From Bacteroidales bacterium UBA3290 (GTDB lineage Bacteria > Bacteroidota > Bacteroidia > Bacteroidales > UBA932), in assembly GCA_002361615.1 (NCBI GenBank), contig DETK01000044.1, positions 25,341 to 89,340 of the forward strand: a stretch of DNA of 64,000 bases, in the 5' to 3' direction. The notes beneath the pieces were generated by a model. That model was not told where the DNA came from. It was given only the letters and a program-made list of their open reading frames with translations, and made no database searches. The translations under genes and the position numbers were made by a program. Below are positions 16,880-25,492 of the stretch, in pieces (the first letter of the stretch is position 1; each line of letters begins with the position of its first letter).

Positions 16880-17611
16880 TTATCCTTCAGTCCAGGGTAA
16901 GCCGTCCCCTTTGTATTTATCAATTTCGACTTTTCCGTATTGCTCTATCAACTTAGCGATTTCTTTGGAACTCATAATAGCATATTGAAGATCTTCAGAA
17001 AGATTCTTAAAAGGAAAGAGGAATGTAGCCATCAGCTTATTTGGTAGTCGTATAATCAGACGAATGCTTTCTCTCCCCATCTCATACCAGTAACCGAGTC
17101 CGCTCCCGGCAAAAGATGTCTTTATCAAATCGGGGACAGTCGATGAATATAATTCCTGAATACGTTTCTTACGGAGATCCTTCTGCTCTTTCTCAAGAAT
17201 TTCTTTTTCCAATTCATCGATTTTGGGAACGACAATCGCCAACATAGCCATCAACTGTTCAATGGTTTCATAGCGGCAGTAATATCTGGAGCTCTCTATC
17301 CTGGGCAGCGCTCTATTCTTTCTGTACGATAACTCAAATCGACGAAGGTACAAGTTGGCATTATTGTACGTCGCATAGTTGTAAAAGGATCCAGACTTCA
17401 TATCCTTGAACTTAAAGTAGAGGCACACACCCTTGAAACGCTGTCTTTCATCGTCATATCTCTCAAAATCAAACCTATATGCGTACGGCGAATTGCGCAA
17501 GGCTTCCACGACTTCTTCAAACTTAAAATAAATACGACCCGCACAAAAGGCCGTCGATTTCGAAGCGACCGTTAATTCGGTCATTACCTTGTATGTTATT
17601 GAACTGGCCAT
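16880..17611 (-). CDS. Unknown protein, distant paralogue of the 20015-20725 gene
   Basis: A 243-residue protein with start MASSITYKVMTE six bases after the vWA gene stop. The middle has a charged helical stretch (VPKIDELEKEILEKEQKDLRKKRI) and the last 90 residues (IKTSFAGSGLGYWYEMGRESIRLIIRLPNKLMATF) resemble the corresponding region of the 20015-20725 product, which also has an E/K-rich helix followed by LLSGKGLSYHVDFLPQTFVLLILLP. The pair, one on each side of MoxR-vWA, may form paired adaptors. Function unknown. Confidence 0.55.
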   Translation of the reverse strand: MASSITYKVMTELTVASKSTAFCAGRIYFKFEEVVEALRNSPYAYRFDFERYDDERQRFKGVCLYFKFKDMKSGSFYNYATYNNANLYLRRFELSYRKNRALPRIESSRYYCRYETIEQLMAMLAIVVPKIDELEKEILEKEQKDLRKKRIQELYSSTVPDLIKTSFAGSGLGYWYEMGRESIRLIIRLPNKLMATFLFPFKNLSEDLQYAIMSSKEIAKLIEQYGKVEIDKYKGDGLPWTEG

Positions 17612-17616
17612 CGTCG

Positions 17617-18846
17617 TTATACAGGAGGTAATAATGTGTATTTCGATTTGGGAAACGAAACTATCCATTGCTGAGTAGGAATAAGTTTCCTCGTTTTATC
17701 ACGATATGCATCATAATCGTAAATCATCCAGAGGATGTTTCCGTAGAAAGTCTTTGGAACTACAGGTGGCGGGGCATAGCCATCGGTGATTAGGATGAGC
17801 CCGTCATATCGGTATTTCAGGAAATGATTGACTGGCGCCTGGAAATCCGTCCCGCCGCGGCCTTCTATTTTGATGGATTTTCTTGCCTTTTTCATAGACA
17901 ATACCTCACCGTGAATACCCACATCAAATAGAATCACCTCCACATTCTCAACCCCATATTTGAAGAATCGGTTGATAATGGAAAGCGCCTGAGCCACCTG
18001 CTTGTCATTTACCGAGCCACTTACATCGATAGCAACCAGCAATCGGGTGGCAAAGTCGCTTTTGCTGCCCATATATTGAAAGCCGTAACGTCGACTGGGA
18101 GTCATTCTTGTCAGCCGCCGCTTGCTACAAAGAACCGAGGCCCTGAAACTGGATAAAATCGTCCGGTAGTCAATGTGAACGATGGTTGTCGCCTCAATCT
18201 CATCTTTCAGATTTCCTGCTAATGTTCCCCACTGCCTACTACGTTGGGCTCGTCGGATGGTTTCTTTTACCTGTTCCCCGGCCAGTTGATCCTCTTCCCA
18301 TAATTCCGCAGCATCTGTCGCTTCACTGACAATCTGCTGAAGAGGATTATTCTCAGGCTCGTCAGTTGAGTCCGCATCTTCGGAATCTCCACCTCCTCCA
18401 TCATCAATCAGTCCTTCCAAATCGTAGGGTGGTGAAATCAAATTCTGCTGCAGAAAAGCTTCTACTATGGCATAGTACTCCTCGAAAGAGAGACCCTGGT
18501 CATATTTCAGCCCTGGCGGGATAATGATAGACTTAATCCTGCGATATGAATCAGTCAGTGTCACATCACTGGCGATTCTCAGTACAGACTTCTTCGCGCC
18601 ATAAGGCTGCCGCTGATAAGGGTGTCCCAGCAAAATTCGGATAACCTCGAACCGCAGCCGTTCCTCAATCGCCTCTTGAGGCCAATCAGCCATGATGTCG
18701 GAGTTGTATTCTATACGCATCTTCCCGGTACGCATCGGTACAACCATTCGCTTGTTCTCCACCAACTGATGGGTACAGTAAGCCGAGAACAGCAAAGGCT
18801 CAACAAGGAACCATTCCTCAACAATAGGGGAGATGATCTCTTCCAT
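17617..18846 (-). CDS. vWA-domain protein (DUF2201-like)
   Basis: A 409-residue protein. The C-terminal vWA domain has a complete MIDAS start, IDVSGSVND (D274, S276, S278), a GGTDF loop (threonine of the second MIDAS motif) and an ITDG strand. The N-terminal half (EVIRILLGHPYQRQP) corresponds to the metallopeptidase-like half of DUF2201 proteins, but a usual HExxH zinc motif is not seen, so it is likely inactive or structural. An acidic linker (GGGGDSEDADSTDEPE) separates the halves. Its ATG overlaps the stop of the MoxR gene. MoxR ATPases typically act on such vWA partners. Confidence 0.8.
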   Translation of the reverse strand: MEEIISPIVEEWFLVEPLLFSAYCTHQLVENKRMVVPMRTGKMRIEYNSDIMADWPQEAIEERLRFEVIRILLGHPYQRQPYGAKKSVLRIASDVTLTDSYRRIKSIIIPPGLKYDQGLSFEEYYAIVEAFLQQNLISPPYDLEGLIDDGGGGDSEDADSTDEPENNPLQQIVSEATDAAELWEEDQLAGEQVKETIRRAQRSRQWGTLAGNLKDEIEATTIVHIDYRTILSSFRASVLCSKRRLTRMTPSRRYGFQYMGSKSDFATRLLVAIDVSGSVNDKQVAQALSIINRFFKYGVENVEVILFDVGIHGEVLSMKKARKSIKIEGRGGTDFQAPVNHFLKYRYDGLILITDGYAPPPVVPKTFYGNILWMIYDYDAYRDKTRKLIPTQQWIVSFPKSKYTLLPPV

Positions 18847-19913
18847 CAGAGTGTCTTGATGAAATCAGTGATTGTCTTGAAACATTTGGGTGTCTTGCTC
18901 ATCATAAATAAATTGGCTTTCGTGTAGGTGGCCCCTTCGAAAACGGAACAGAAGTGAGCCATCGATTCACGCTTACCGCTGTCAATCAGCCAATTCATAT
19001 ATTTAAGCAGGTTCTCCGAGGCCTTGTCATCTGCGCCATGTTTGCCGTTCTCTATGCACCGGAAGATGCTTTCATTGATAATGGCCAGATCGTGTACAGG
19101 ATATCTCTCCAACGTTGTTTTATGCCGGTCAAAGTCCTTTAGAATGACCTCAGCACCAATACGACTCCCATGGTTGAAACTCTCGAAAAACTCAGCCGCA
19201 GCTTTAGCCCCGACAATACCGGCAACTACCTTCTTGGTGACACTCGTAATTGTGGGCGTTTTCTTCAGGATGTCGGACACGCGCTCCCAACCACGCCGGT
19301 CCGGAGTTTTCTCCAGCGAGGAAGAAGAATCAGTCGACGCACCGTCTCCATCCAACATACGACTGTTATTCTCAATATAGGTTGTGACATGCTCATCTAT
19401 GCCGGATTGAGAAGCCCAAAGAAGCCATTCCCCAACCGTGGGGCAGAAGTTGTAGATGTTGAATCGGGAAACAAGCGCCGGATCAAGATCTGTCAACTGG
19501 TATTCTTCACCGTCATTTACGGCCGATACAACCCGGCTCCCAGCTGGTAGTTCCCTTCCTGCCAGTTTGCGGTTCAGTGCAAGATCCATGATGGTCTGCA
19601 GGATCTCCGGGCGGGCACGATTCAACTCGTCCAGAAAAAGCACTACCGGCTGATCGTCCGTCGGAAACCAATACGGCGGCATAAAGACTGTCTTCCCCGT
19701 TTTCTCATCTTTGTTCGGCAATCCAATCAGGTCGCCCGGATCAGACATCTGTCCAAGGAACAGCGTTACAACCTTCTGGCCCTTTGCCATGAAGAAATCC
19801 GTAATTATTTTTGATTTACCGATGCCGTGTTTCCCCGACAACATAATGTTATGGCTCGCCGGCGTGCTCTCAAGCAAATTGCGAAGCTCCTTAGTGTTGA
19901 TATGAATTGCCAT
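18846..19913 (-). CDS. MoxR-family AAA+ ATPase
   Basis: A 355-residue AAA+ protein: Walker A SGKHGIGKSK (26-35), Walker B VVLFLDELNRA (90-100), and sensor/Arg-finger region SAVNDGEEYQLTDLDPALVSRF as in MoxR proteins. The C-terminal lid region is followed by 120 residues that are helical and unrecognised. It directly precedes, with a one-base overlap, the vWA gene, the standard MoxR-vWA arrangement. A degenerate copy of the island operator lies 86 bases upstream (19999-20013). Such pairs remodel or load metal on partners, or act as the NTP-driven core of conflict systems. Confidence 0.83.
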   Translation of the reverse strand: MAIHINTKELRNLLESTPASHNIMLSGKHGIGKSKIITDFFMAKGQKVVTLFLGQMSDPGDLIGLPNKDEKTGKTVFMPPYWFPTDDQPVVLFLDELNRARPEILQTIMDLALNRKLAGRELPAGSRVVSAVNDGEEYQLTDLDPALVSRFNIYNFCPTVGEWLLWASQSGIDEHVTTYIENNSRMLDGDGASTDSSSSLEKTPDRRGWERVSDILKKTPTITSVTKKVVAGIVGAKAAAEFFESFNHGSRIGAEVILKDFDRHKTTLERYPVHDLAIINESIFRCIENGKHGADDKASENLLKYMNWLIDSGKRESMAHFCSVFEGATYTKANLFMMSKTPKCFKTITDFIKTL

Positions 19914-19998
19914 TATCGTGAATGATTACTTCGTTATATATTGCTTACATCAATCCGAGTTGCTCTGCGTTCATTACTGCAAAGAAAGATAATCAGTT

Positions 19999-20013
19999 TG
20001 CCAAAAAACAGCA
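19999..20013 (-). promoter_or_regulatory. Candidate operator F (degenerate): TGCCA-AAAAA-CAGCA
   Basis: On the minus strand the left half reads TGCTG and the right TGGCA. The -33 TTTG is at 20002-20005 and a -7-like TTTCTTTG at 19980-19987, with the same 14-base spacing as the five clear sites. One half-site and the -7 box each deviate, so this is a weaker call. Confidence 0.4.
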
Positions 20014-20014
20014 G

Positions 20015-20725
20015 TTAGTCGAGTCGTGTCCAGTTTACCCGGTAGTCTGCGGTTTTAATCGAATACGGAAAGCCTTGAATAGATTGGCGTATGTGCTCCA
20101 ACTGGTTTGGAAGGATTTCCACAAAAACAGCATACTTATCATAGGAGATCGTGAATTGGACTACCCGGTTATAGGGCAGTAATATCAGAAGTACGAATGT
20201 TTGAGGCAAGAAATCAACATGATACGAAAGTCCCTTCCCAGAAAGAAGAGAACGTATCGAAGACTCTGCAGAACTCTCGACCAAAGCACGAATCTTTTCT
20301 TCTTTTTTCAACTCTTTTTCAATCATCCTTTTAACCTCATCAACGGCCGGTCTCAAGTTGTGCAAGAGCAACAAGCCCTGTTCAACATACTTGATAGGAA
20401 TAATCTCACTATTGATTTGAAAAAAGAGGCGGATGGGTTGTTTTGGCGTTTTTCCAAAGTATAATCGCAGCGGAATAGTCTGGCCTTCCTCATTTTTAAA
20501 GTCGCTCAAAATGGGAATCCTAGAAGGAAATGCGATCCAATTGACCCCATCTTCATTTTTGGCCTCTAAATAAGGATGCCACAATGGGTCAATACTGGTG
20601 TAGAGAGATCTCAATGAGAACTCTCTCTCATATCCCGCTGGTTTATAGTCTCTTACAATCGCCCTGAGTTTTGAACTAATAAGAGAGGCTACCCAGGCAT
20701 CAGTAACCACAAAGCGACCGGTCAT
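20015..20725 (-). CDS. Unknown protein of the MoxR/vWA operon
   Basis: A 236-residue soluble protein. Regions: an N-terminal mixed part (LRSLYTSIDPLWHPYLEAKNEDGVNWIAFPSRIPILSDF), a charged helix (PAVDEVKRMIEKELKKEEKIRALVE) and a C-terminal strand-rich part. It resembles the 16880-17611 product in the order of these parts. The start ATG is 9 bases before the stop of the upstream gene's frame region (20735), so they are co-transcribed. I do not recognise the family. Confidence 0.55.
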   Translation of the reverse strand: MTGRFVVTDAWVASLISSKLRAIVRDYKPAGYEREFSLRSLYTSIDPLWHPYLEAKNEDGVNWIAFPSRIPILSDFKNEEGQTIPLRLYFGKTPKQPIRLFFQINSEIIPIKYVEQGLLLLHNLRPAVDEVKRMIEKELKKEEKIRALVESSAESSIRSLLSGKGLSYHVDFLPQTFVLLILLPYNRVVQFTISYDKYAVFVEILPNQLEHIRQSIQGFPYSIKTADYRVNWTRLD

Positions 20726-20734
20726 ATGATTAGC

Positions 20735-21205
20735 TCAATCCCCCCACATCATCGCCTTTTCCGACAGGATCTTCCAGAGCAGCATCCACGCCTTGTCGAA
20801 GCGGAGGCATTGAGCATCCGACCAAAACAGGATTCCTCCATCTGAGGGTCGCGGGATACGTTCCCGGTTGCGCATATTTACGTAGTGCTGAAAACTCTCC
20901 GGAATGGGGAAATCGTTTTCATCTCGTTTGTCATAGTCTTTCCAGTCACCGCCTTGAGCCAAAACTATATCAATCATCTGGATGGCCCGTCGTATCTGGT
21001 GGCCATAATATGGGCCATTGAGAGCGTAAGACAGATGCATGTTGTACCGTTCCATCGTTACGAGTTTCGCCCGAATGACCTGCAGCAGGTACTCGTAGTC
21101 CCAGTCATCGCAGAAGGCCCGCTTCCATTGCCTTTCCGCCCATTCCCGGTGGAACAGCATCTGGCGGCTCCTCGCAATACACCGTTTTTCTCTATGGTAA
21201 GCCAT
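20735..21205 (-). CDS. Unknown protein of the MoxR/vWA operon
   Basis: A 156-residue, tryptophan- and arginine-rich protein (REWAERQWKRAFCDDWDYEYLLQVIRAKLVTMERY; GGILFWSDAQCLRFDKAWMLLWKIL). It seems mostly helical and soluble. It starts 3 bases after the upstream gene and ends 9 bases before the next, a tight operon. No family recognised; the composition suggests a nucleic-acid or protein-binding adaptor, but that is only a guess. Confidence 0.55.
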   Translation of the reverse strand: MAYHREKRCIARSRQMLFHREWAERQWKRAFCDDWDYEYLLQVIRAKLVTMERYNMHLSYALNGPYYGHQIRRAIQMIDIVLAQGGDWKDYDKRDENDFPIPESFQHYVNMRNRERIPRPSDGGILFWSDAQCLRFDKAWMLLWKILSEKAMMWGD

Positions 21206-21208
21206 CGC

Positions 21209-21970
21209 TCACTCCTCCTTGTCAGGTTCTATGCAGGAAAAGCGATTACCATCCCGATCCACGATATGCTGGTGCAGGATATTCACCTCCACCCAGAAGT
21301 CGTTCATGCTGAGCAAGTCGGGGATGGAGTAGTCTTTATGGCAGATCAGGTCGTGGACGGCGTGACAGATATTGATCTCCTTGAATTCCGCACGGTTCAG
21401 CGGCACCTCGTTCCAGGATGCCCCGTCATCCAGAAAGTCATCCAGGCCGAATTCTTCAGCCGGCATCTCAGGCTTGTGGTGTACATCGTACGACACCTTG
21501 CAAAATGCACATTCAGGAGTATCCTCATGGATGTCATACAAGATGTCCAACATCGGGGCGAAACGCGAGCCGTACGGGTTTGGATCTGCGTCCTCGCGAC
21601 AATAATAGCTCCCTTCATCCGAGAAGACGAACCGAAGGGTTCCGTCAATCACTATGTCATCGTCAAAATCAGGATCGTAGCCTTCTTTGAGAATAGCCCT
21701 GTACAGACTCAGAGCCTTGGCGTGCATCTTCTTGGTCAGGACGTTTAGCAGGGTATTGACCTGAGCTAACTCCTCAACCTCCTTCGGCGTGCATTCGAAC
21801 ATCTTGTTCAGCAGGTCGCTCCGCTGCCGAAGCAGTGCTTTCAACTCCTTCTTACGATCGCTATCCCACTCCCGGAAAGGGGGGAATACACCCCGCCCTT
21901 CGATGTAGTGCGCCATCTTGAGAATCTGCTTCTCAAGGCGGGCCAGTTCTTGTTTCTGCTTTCGGTTCAT
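21209..21970 (-). CDS. Unknown protein, first gene of the MoxR/vWA operon
   Basis: A 253-residue protein with an N-terminal coiled-coil-like segment (MNRKQKQELARLEKQILKM) and a longer helical region, then an acidic central part (DPDFDDDIVIDGTLRFVFSDEGSYYC) and a CxxC-like pattern ECAFCKVSYDVHH. The C-terminus has several His and Asp residues (CHAVHDLICHKDY), so a metal site is possible. It is the promoter-proximal gene of the minus-strand operon, with operator D at 22010-22024 and -7 box TATCTTTG at 21991-21998. No family recognised. Confidence 0.55.
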   Translation of the reverse strand: MNRKQKQELARLEKQILKMAHYIEGRGVFPPFREWDSDRKKELKALLRQRSDLLNKMFECTPKEVEELAQVNTLLNVLTKKMHAKALSLYRAILKEGYDPDFDDDIVIDGTLRFVFSDEGSYYCREDADPNPYGSRFAPMLDILYDIHEDTPECAFCKVSYDVHHKPEMPAEEFGLDDFLDDGASWNEVPLNRAEFKEINICHAVHDLICHKDYSIPDLLSMNDFWVEVNILHQHIVDRDGNRFSCIEPDKEE

Positions 21971-22009
21971 GGCATTTAGAATCTATGCCGCAAAGATAGA
22001 GTCCCAAAA

Positions 22010-22024
22010 TGCCAAATACCGGCA
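22010..22024 (-). promoter_or_regulatory. Operator D: TGCCG-GTATT-TGGCA (minus strand)
   Basis: Minus-strand reading of TGCCA-AATAC-CGGCA. It overlaps the -33 TTTG (22013-22016), with -7 TATCTTTG at 21991-21998 exactly 14 bases on, in front of the operon starting at 21970. One half-site differs from the consensus by one base. Confidence 0.68.
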
Positions 22025-22026
22025 GG

Positions 22027-22248
22027 CTATCCTAACACTTCAACTTCAAAGTCTGATTTAGTGCAGTTGGCCTTCTGATAGTCAAAACCATAGATACGCA
22101 TATAGACCTCCTTCAACTCTTTTGCCCCATTATTGAAAGGAGAAAGCATATGCGATTGGGTCGTCACCACAACAACCATATCGGGAGTCAAAACCAAACC
22201 ATTGACTCGCTTAATTCGTTTCGGAGTAACACGGAATACTTTTGCCAT
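22027..22248 (-). CDS. Small DUF6140-like protein
   Basis: A 73-residue protein starting MAKVFRVTPKRIKRVNGLVLTPDM and ending KSDFEVEVLG. It resembles the small DUF6140 proteins found beside mobile and defence genes in Bacteroidota (recognition by memory, not search). It is transcribed alone from operator E/-7 TATCTTTG and its stop lies 3 bases from operator D of the next operon. Its small size and own regulated promoter suggest an accessory or sensor part of the island. Confidence 0.6.
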   Translation of the reverse strand: MAKVFRVTPKRIKRVNGLVLTPDMVVVVTTQSHMLSPFNNGAKELKEVYMRIYGFDYQKANCTKSDFEVEVLG

Positions 22249-22286
22249 AGTAGTTCGGATTTGAACACAAAGATACCATATAATAA

Positions 22287-22301
22287 CGCCAAAGCCTGGC
22301 A
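22287..22301 (-). promoter_or_regulatory. Operator E: TGCCA-GGCTT-TGGCG (minus strand)
   Basis: Plus-strand form CGCCA-AAGCC-TGGCA. It covers the -33 TTTG (22290-22293) of the small gene at 22248; -7 TATCTTTG is at 22268-22275, 14 bases away. It shares the intergenic space with operator B, which faces the opposite way. Confidence 0.66.
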
Positions 22302-22331
22302 GTCATAGGATTATTTTGCATTTTTTGCTAC

Positions 22332-22346
22332 TGCCATTTTTTGGCA
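22332..22346 (+). promoter_or_regulatory. Operator B: TGCCA-TTTTT-TGGCA
   Basis: Perfect palindrome arms over the -33 TTTG (22340-22343); -7 TAGTTTTG at 22358-22365 after a 14-base spacer. It controls the AAA+ gene starting at 22390. Confidence 0.72.
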
Positions 22347-22389
22347 CACTACTACCTTAGTTTTGCACTTTGAATCAAAAGCAACAACT

Positions 22390-24030
22390 ATGGCCAAGAC
22401 GATTATTGAAAGAATGTGCAGTATCGCTCAAATGATGAGTCCGGGAAGCAGAGATTTTCAGATGGGGATTTCAAAAATGTCGAAAGCGAAAGAAGACATC
22501 AATGCTTTGGCAAAAGAACTCGATATGAGTCCCATTCAGATTGTCATCCTTACAGCCATCGTGCGGCGATCTTCTCATTTAAGGATTGAATGTCAAGACC
22601 TGGCCGTTCTCCTCGACATGGATTACCTGACATTCTTAACCTATCATCAAGAATTAGAAGGCCTCCGTAAACGAGGCTATATACGTATAGACAAAGATGG
22701 AGACATTATCATTCCAAAAACTGTAATCAATAGCCTGGTTGATAACAAACCTTTGATGCCTGAACCCATGACAGGTCTGGAAGCCAGCGATCTATTGTTC
22801 AGGATTAAACGGACGTTGGCCATCCGCGCAGATGGCCAATGTTCGACCACAGATGTTTACGAAGAACTACAAGTGTTAATGGATCAGAATCCTGACAACA
22901 GCGTTTCCCATACGGTTAGGAAAATCAATAATCAAGTAACATCTCATGAGATAATTGTCTTATATGGATTAATCTATCGATACTATTACGAGGATGATGA
23001 TATGGTAGGTTGGCACGATTTGGACGATTATTTTACAGAAGATGAGTTAGATTCATTAAGAAGCCATTATCGGCGTGAAAGGATGCCTCTGCAAAGAAAG
23101 GGCATAATCGAGTATTCCGGACAGAACGGCCTTATAAACAAAGATTATTTTCGACTTACGAAAAACGTCAAAGAAGAACTATTTGCCGATGTCGGAGGTG
23201 TTCGAAAAGAGATACAGAGAGTAAAGGCTACGCGCAAAATGCAGTCCAATGAAATCACACCGAAAACGATGTTCTATAATCCAGATGAAGGACGGCAAGT
23301 CTCTCGGCTAAAAGAGTTGATGAGCGACGAACGTTTCGACGATATCCGTGCGAAGATGAAAACCAAGAATCTTAGGACAGGCTTCAACTGCCTGTTTTAC
23401 GGCGCCCCCGGGACCGGTAAGACAGAATCCGTCTACCAGATTGCACGTGAGAGTGGCCGCAATCTTTTCGTCGTCGATGTGTCCCAGATAAAGAGCTGCT
23501 GGGTGGGCGAAAGCGAAAAAAATATCAAGGAGGTCTTCGACGAGTACCGCCACGCCGTGAATGCGGGCGGAACAGTCCCTATCCTGCTCTTCAACGAGGC
23601 AGATGCCATCTTCGGAATCCGGCAACAGGGAGCAGAACGCGCCGTAGACAAGATGGAAAACAGCCTGCAAAACATCATCCTGCAGGAAATGGAAGACATG
23701 GACGGAATCCTGATAGCCACAACAAACCTTACAGCTAACCTTGACAAAGCCTTCGAACGCCGGTTCCTCTACAAGGTCCGCTTTGATAAACCGTCAATCG
23801 AAGCGAGGACAGCTATTTGGCGTTCCATGATTCCTGAACTCTCGGATGAGGAAGCATCCCAGTTGGCAACCGACTTTGATTTCAGCGGCGGACAGATCGA
23901 AAACGTTTCCCGCAAGCGTGCCATCGCTTCCATTCTCGAGACAACAGAGCCCGACTACGCCGCCATCCGCTCCTACTGCGAAGAAGAAACCCTTACCGGC
24001 AATGAATCAAAAAGAAAAATCGGATTCTAA
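22390..24030 (+). CDS. AAA+ ATPase with N-terminal regulatory region
   Basis: A 546-residue protein; ATG at 22390 is preferred to one nine codons earlier because the earlier one lies almost on the -7 box. The N-terminal 270 residues hold winged-helix-like segments (MDYLTFLTYHQELEGLRKRGYIRIDKDGDI) and a long charged part. The C-terminal AAA+ domain has Walker A FYGAPGTGKTES (about 336), a Walker B variant LLFNEADAIFG (about 400; Asn-Glu in place of Asp-Glu), and ERRFLYKVRFDKP as the Arg-finger/sensor region. It is followed by the WYL regulator. Probably a remodelling ATPase central to the island. Confidence 0.78.
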   Translation: MAKTIIERMCSIAQMMSPGSRDFQMGISKMSKAKEDINALAKELDMSPIQIVILTAIVRRSSHLRIECQDLAVLLDMDYLTFLTYHQELEGLRKRGYIRIDKDGDIIIPKTVINSLVDNKPLMPEPMTGLEASDLLFRIKRTLAIRADGQCSTTDVYEELQVLMDQNPDNSVSHTVRKINNQVTSHEIIVLYGLIYRYYYEDDDMVGWHDLDDYFTEDELDSLRSHYRRERMPLQRKGIIEYSGQNGLINKDYFRLTKNVKEELFADVGGVRKEIQRVKATRKMQSNEITPKTMFYNPDEGRQVSRLKELMSDERFDDIRAKMKTKNLRTGFNCLFYGAPGTGKTESVYQIARESGRNLFVVDVSQIKSCWVGESEKNIKEVFDEYRHAVNAGGTVPILLFNEADAIFGIRQQGAERAVDKMENSLQNIILQEMEDMDGILIATTNLTANLDKAFERRFLYKVRFDKPSIEARTAIWRSMIPELSDEEASQLATDFDFSGGQIENVSRKRAIASILETTEPDYAAIRSYCEEETLTGNESKRKIGF

Positions 24031-24036
24031 ATAAAC

Positions 24037-24051
24037 TGCCACTTTTTGGCA
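24037..24051 (+). promoter_or_regulatory. Operator C: TGCCA-CTTTT-TGGCA
   Basis: Located 7 bases after the AAA+ gene stop and over the -33 TTTG (24045-24048) of the WYL gene; -7 TACCTTTG is at 24063-24070, spacer 14. It implies autoregulation by the WYL protein. Confidence 0.72.
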
Positions 24052-24091
24052 AATAATATCCTTACCTTTGTATCATCAAAAGTAATCATTT

Positions 24092-24991
24092 ATGGCTAAG
24101 AACTACTTCGACCGCTACATCTGGCTGATTGACACCATCAACCGGCACGGGCACATCTCGTTCAAGGAGATCAGTTATCTCTGGGCGCATAGCCCGATTA
24201 ACAAGCTGGGTGAAAATTACCTCCCGGAGCGCACTTTCCACAACCACAGGGAAGCCATCCTGGACACCTTCGGCATCGAGATCAAATGCGACCGGTCATT
24301 GGGCTACTATATCGCCAATAGCGAAGATATGGAAGAAGACGGCATCCGTCAGTGGCTGCTCGAATCCCTGTCAATGAACAACCTGCTGAACGAGTCACGC
24401 GATATGCGCGACCGCATCATTTTCGAAGAGATACCCTCCAGCCAGCGGTGGCTGACGGCCATAATAAACGCCATGCGGGATAACAAGACCATCGAGATGA
24501 CCTACCAGAGTTTCAATCGCACAGAACCCACCTCTTTCGAGGCGCATCCTTGGTGTCTGAAACTCTTCAAGCAACGCTGGTATCTTCTTGCCCGGAGCGA
24601 AGCCTACAAAGAGCCTCGCATCTACGCCCTCGATCGAATCCGAGCAGTCAGTGAGACACAGAATGCCCTCAAGATTCCCAAGAAGTTCAAGGCCGACGAG
24701 TTCTTCAGCCATTATTTCGGGATCATCGTAGACGATTGCCAGCCTGAAACCATTCAATTGAAGGTAGAAGCCAGTCAAGTCAAATACTATAAATCGTTGC
24801 CACTCCACAGTTCGCAGCGCGAGATAGCGTCGACCGATAAATACACCATTTTCGAATACAAGCTTGTTCCTACCTTCGATTTTGAGCAAGAAGTGCTCAG
24901 TAAAGGCCCGTGGGTAGAAGTTCTCGCGCCAGAATCATTCCGAGACGTGATTCATGCCAACATTAAAGCCATGCTCGAGCATTATGAATGA
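24092..24991 (+). CDS. WYL-domain transcriptional regulator
   Basis: A 299-residue protein with an N-terminal winged helix (residues about 5-75; EISYLWAHSPINKLGENYLPERTFHNHREAILDTFG), a central WYL domain (HPWCLKLFKQRWYLLARS; W-Y-L at about 162-164) and a C-terminal WCX-like part (FDFEQEVLSKGPWVEVLAPESF). Such proteins (for example CapW and BrxR) repress defence loci and respond to nucleic-acid or nucleotide signals. The palindromes over its own and four or five other island promoters are its likely binding sites. It overlaps the exonuclease gene by 8 bases. Confidence 0.85.
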   Translation: MAKNYFDRYIWLIDTINRHGHISFKEISYLWAHSPINKLGENYLPERTFHNHREAILDTFGIEIKCDRSLGYYIANSEDMEEDGIRQWLLESLSMNNLLNESRDMRDRIIFEEIPSSQRWLTAIINAMRDNKTIEMTYQSFNRTEPTSFEAHPWCLKLFKQRWYLLARSEAYKEPRIYALDRIRAVSETQNALKIPKKFKADEFFSHYFGIIVDDCQPETIQLKVEASQVKYYKSLPLHSSQREIASTDKYTIFEYKLVPTFDFEQEVLSKGPWVEVLAPESFRDVIHANIKAMLEHYE

Positions 24992-25478
24992 TTTCGCAGC
25001 CATTGATTTTGAAACTGCCAACGAGTGCCGTTCCAGCGTATGCAGCGTGGGCGTGGTCATCGTCCGGGACGGCCGGATCGTCGATTCATTCTACTCACTG
25101 ATCCGTCCAGAGCCTGATTATCATCAATGGTTTTGTCAGCAGGTACACGGCCTTACCGCAGAAGACACAAACAAAGCGCCGGTGTTTCCGTATGTCTGGG
25201 AGAAAATTGCCCCGATGATCGAAGGCCTGCCACTCGTGGCGCACAACAGTCCTTTCGACGAAGGCTGCCTAAAGGCCGTTCATCAAGTCTATCAGATGGA
25301 CTATCCGGATTACACGTTCTACGATACCTGCGCCGCCTCTCGCAAGCATTTCGGCCAACATCTGCCCGATCATCAGCTCCAGACCGTCGCCGCCGCCTGC
25401 GGCTATGATCTTAAGCTTCATCATCATGCACTGGCCGACGCAGAAGCGTGTGCTCATATCGCCATCCATCTTTTGTAA
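24984..25478 (+). CDS. DEDDh 3'-5' exonuclease (DnaQ-like), island copy
   Basis: A 164-residue exonuclease: DFET with D and E near residues 8-10, HNSPFDEG (HNxxFD) near 90, and HHALADAEA with the H and D of DEDDh near 147-152. Start ATG at 24984 overlaps the WYL gene end by 8 bases, so it is co-expressed. It aligns without gaps along its whole length to the product at 32672-33166 of the core genome, with most residues identical, so one is probably a copy of the other or both share a recent ancestor. It may trim DNA ends in the island's system. Confidence 0.85.
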   Translation: MNDFAAIDFETANECRSSVCSVGVVIVRDGRIVDSFYSLIRPEPDYHQWFCQQVHGLTAEDTNKAPVFPYVWEKIAPMIEGLPLVAHNSPFDEGCLKAVHQVYQMDYPDYTFYDTCAASRKHFGQHLPDHQLQTVAAACGYDLKLHHHALADAEACAHIAIHLL

Positions 25479-25492
25479 ACTACGTCCACCCT

